From: an uncultured Polaromonas sp.
Lineage (GTDB): Bacteria > Pseudomonadota > Gammaproteobacteria > Burkholderiales > Burkholderiaceae
NCBI GenBank assembly: GCA_946479075.1
Contig: CAMLDT010000233.1
Span: 1-5,115, forward strand
Length of the DNA stretch: 5,115 bases
Direction: 5' to 3'
In this document: piece by piece, positions 4,777 to 5,115 of the stretch
How positions within the stretch are numbered: position 1 is the stretch's first letter
Layout: each line of letters opens with the position of its first letter
Position numbers and translations under genes: made by a program
Notes under the pieces: generated by a model
Database searches by the model: none
Told to the model about the DNA's origin: nothing
The model's input: only the letters and a program-made list of their open reading frames with translations

Positions 4777-4805
4777 AAAAGGGCCACGCAAGTGGCCCTT
4801 TTTTT
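4777..4805 (+). terminator. intrinsic terminator of the SWIB gene
   Basis: GGGCCAC-GCAA-GTGGCCC is a perfect 7-bp GC-rich stem with a tetraloop, flanked by AAAA and followed by seven T on the plus strand. The A/T flank extends the stem by four pairs. It lies 47 bases after the SWIB stop codon. The four T on the other strand give it only weak activity in reverse. Confidence 0.93.
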
Positions 4806-4821
4806 ATGCCTGTTGATCAAC

Positions 4822-4861
4822 AAAAAAGGGCTGAAGCCCCCGTCCTCCGGGGGCTTGCAGC
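4822..4861 (-). terminator. intrinsic terminator of the TPP-enzyme gene
   Basis: On the minus strand a perfect 9-bp stem (AAGCCCCCG/CGGGGGCTT, 5-base loop, 4834-4856) is extended by four pairs (GCTG/CAGC) across a one-base bulge, and is followed after a few bases by six T (4827-4822). The stem base touches the last base of the stop codon at 4861, so the hairpin forms immediately after translation ends. Confidence 0.85.
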
Positions 4862-4876
4862 TATTGTTTCTGTAGC
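4857..4876 (+). repeat. possible remnant of the dispersed repeat at the TPP-enzyme 3' end
   Basis: GCAGCTATTGTTTCTGTAGC matches 16 of 20 bases of the end of the repeat in the P450 gene (1632-1651), in the same orientation. It covers the stop codon and last codons of the TPP enzyme. The similarity is short and could be chance. Confidence 0.25.
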
Positions 4877-5115
4877 GCTGCGGTGGTGATGCCGCTCAGC
4901 GTGCCGCGTGTGCTGATGACTTCCGGGTCCAGCATGATCTCGATCAACGCGCCTTCCTTGCCTTGCAGTGCCTGGCGCATCACGGCTTCGAACTCTTCGG
5001 TGCGTGTGATGCGGGTGGCGGTGTAGCCATAGGCCCGTGCCAGTGCGCAGAAGTCGGGGTTCTGCAGTTGCGAGCCGCTGACGTGGCGCGGGTACTCGCG
5101 CTCCTGGTGCATGCG
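4861..5115 (-). CDS. thiamine-pyrophosphate-dependent enzyme (acetolactate synthase-like), C-terminal end; 5' part outside window
   Basis: The last 84 residues of a TPP enzyme in the acetolactate synthase/benzoylformate decarboxylase superfamily, which make or break C-C bonds next to a carbonyl. The frame is open through the right edge and ends with TAG at 4861-4863. The visible part is the end of the C-terminal TPP-binding domain: RMHQEREYPRHVSGSQL, which in relatives follows the NNxxYG-type cofactor loop; NPDFCALARAYGYTATRI; then EFEAVMRQALQGKEGALIEIMLDPEVISTRGTLS. The ATG at 5110-5112 is internal, not a start. Relatives are about 550 aa. The RMHQEREYP wording suggests the broad class of acetolactate-synthase-like proteins rather than the biosynthetic IlvB itself, but the exact reaction cannot be fixed from this fragment. 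Its terminator follows directly at the stop codon. Confidence 0.88.
   Translation of the reverse strand, partial: RMHQEREYPRHVSGSQLQNPDFCALARAYGYTATRITRTEEFEAVMRQALQGKEGALIEIMLDPEVISTRGTLSGITTAALQKQ

Noticed and set aside
1..5115. tRNA/rRNA genes, CRISPR array, transposase or integrase
   Set aside because: None seen: no cloverleaf-type or repeat-spacer pattern, and no recombinase motifs in any credible frame.

Overview
The window is GC-rich, densely coded and very probably chromosomal DNA of a betaproteobacterium in Burkholderiales, most likely Comamonadaceae (Polaromonas/Rhodoferax/Variovorax type). Reasons: an FdsA-type formate dehydrogenase, a (P)AKK-tailed SWIB protein, and a short dispersed repeat that I recall as common in that family. 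The assignment rests on recognised protein patterns, not a database search.

Left edge (1-1142, +): the last 379 codons of the molybdenum subunit of NAD-dependent formate dehydrogenase (fdsA). It converges, with a 17-bp gap and no visible terminator, on a minus-strand operon (3089 down to 1160). That operon reads, in transcription order, an OsmC-family protein, a short (365 aa) cytochrome P450 overlapping the OsmC stop by 8 nt, and, 21 nt on, a small ABM-fold monooxygenase. An ArsR-type winged-helix regulator (3175-3867, +) is divergent from it. The 85-bp gap between them carries a good sigma-70 promoter for the regulator, placed so that its mRNA would be essentially leaderless, and a dyad covering the -10 box. 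The layout suggests that the regulator controls a thiol-peroxidase-like, P450 and ABM oxygenase module. The substrate is unknown. The P450 is unusual: it keeps the heme-Cys and ExxR motifs but has Ala in place of the I-helix threonine, and its L-helix codons coincide with the dispersed repeat.

Middle (3868-4276): a 409-bp region without a convincing gene. Its left half has an unrecognised open frame on the minus strand; its right half is AT-rich with A-tracts and small dyads upstream of the next gene.

Right part: a 150-aa protein with a lysine/alanine/proline histone-H1-like tail fused to a SWIB domain (4277-4729, +), then a strong terminator. A second hairpin terminator faces the other way and serves the C-terminal end of a thiamine-pyrophosphate-dependent enzyme entering from the right edge (4861-5115, -).

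No tRNA, rRNA, CRISPR array or transposase is visible. The best candidate for an undescribed system is the OsmC-P450-ABM operon with its duplicated-domain regulator.
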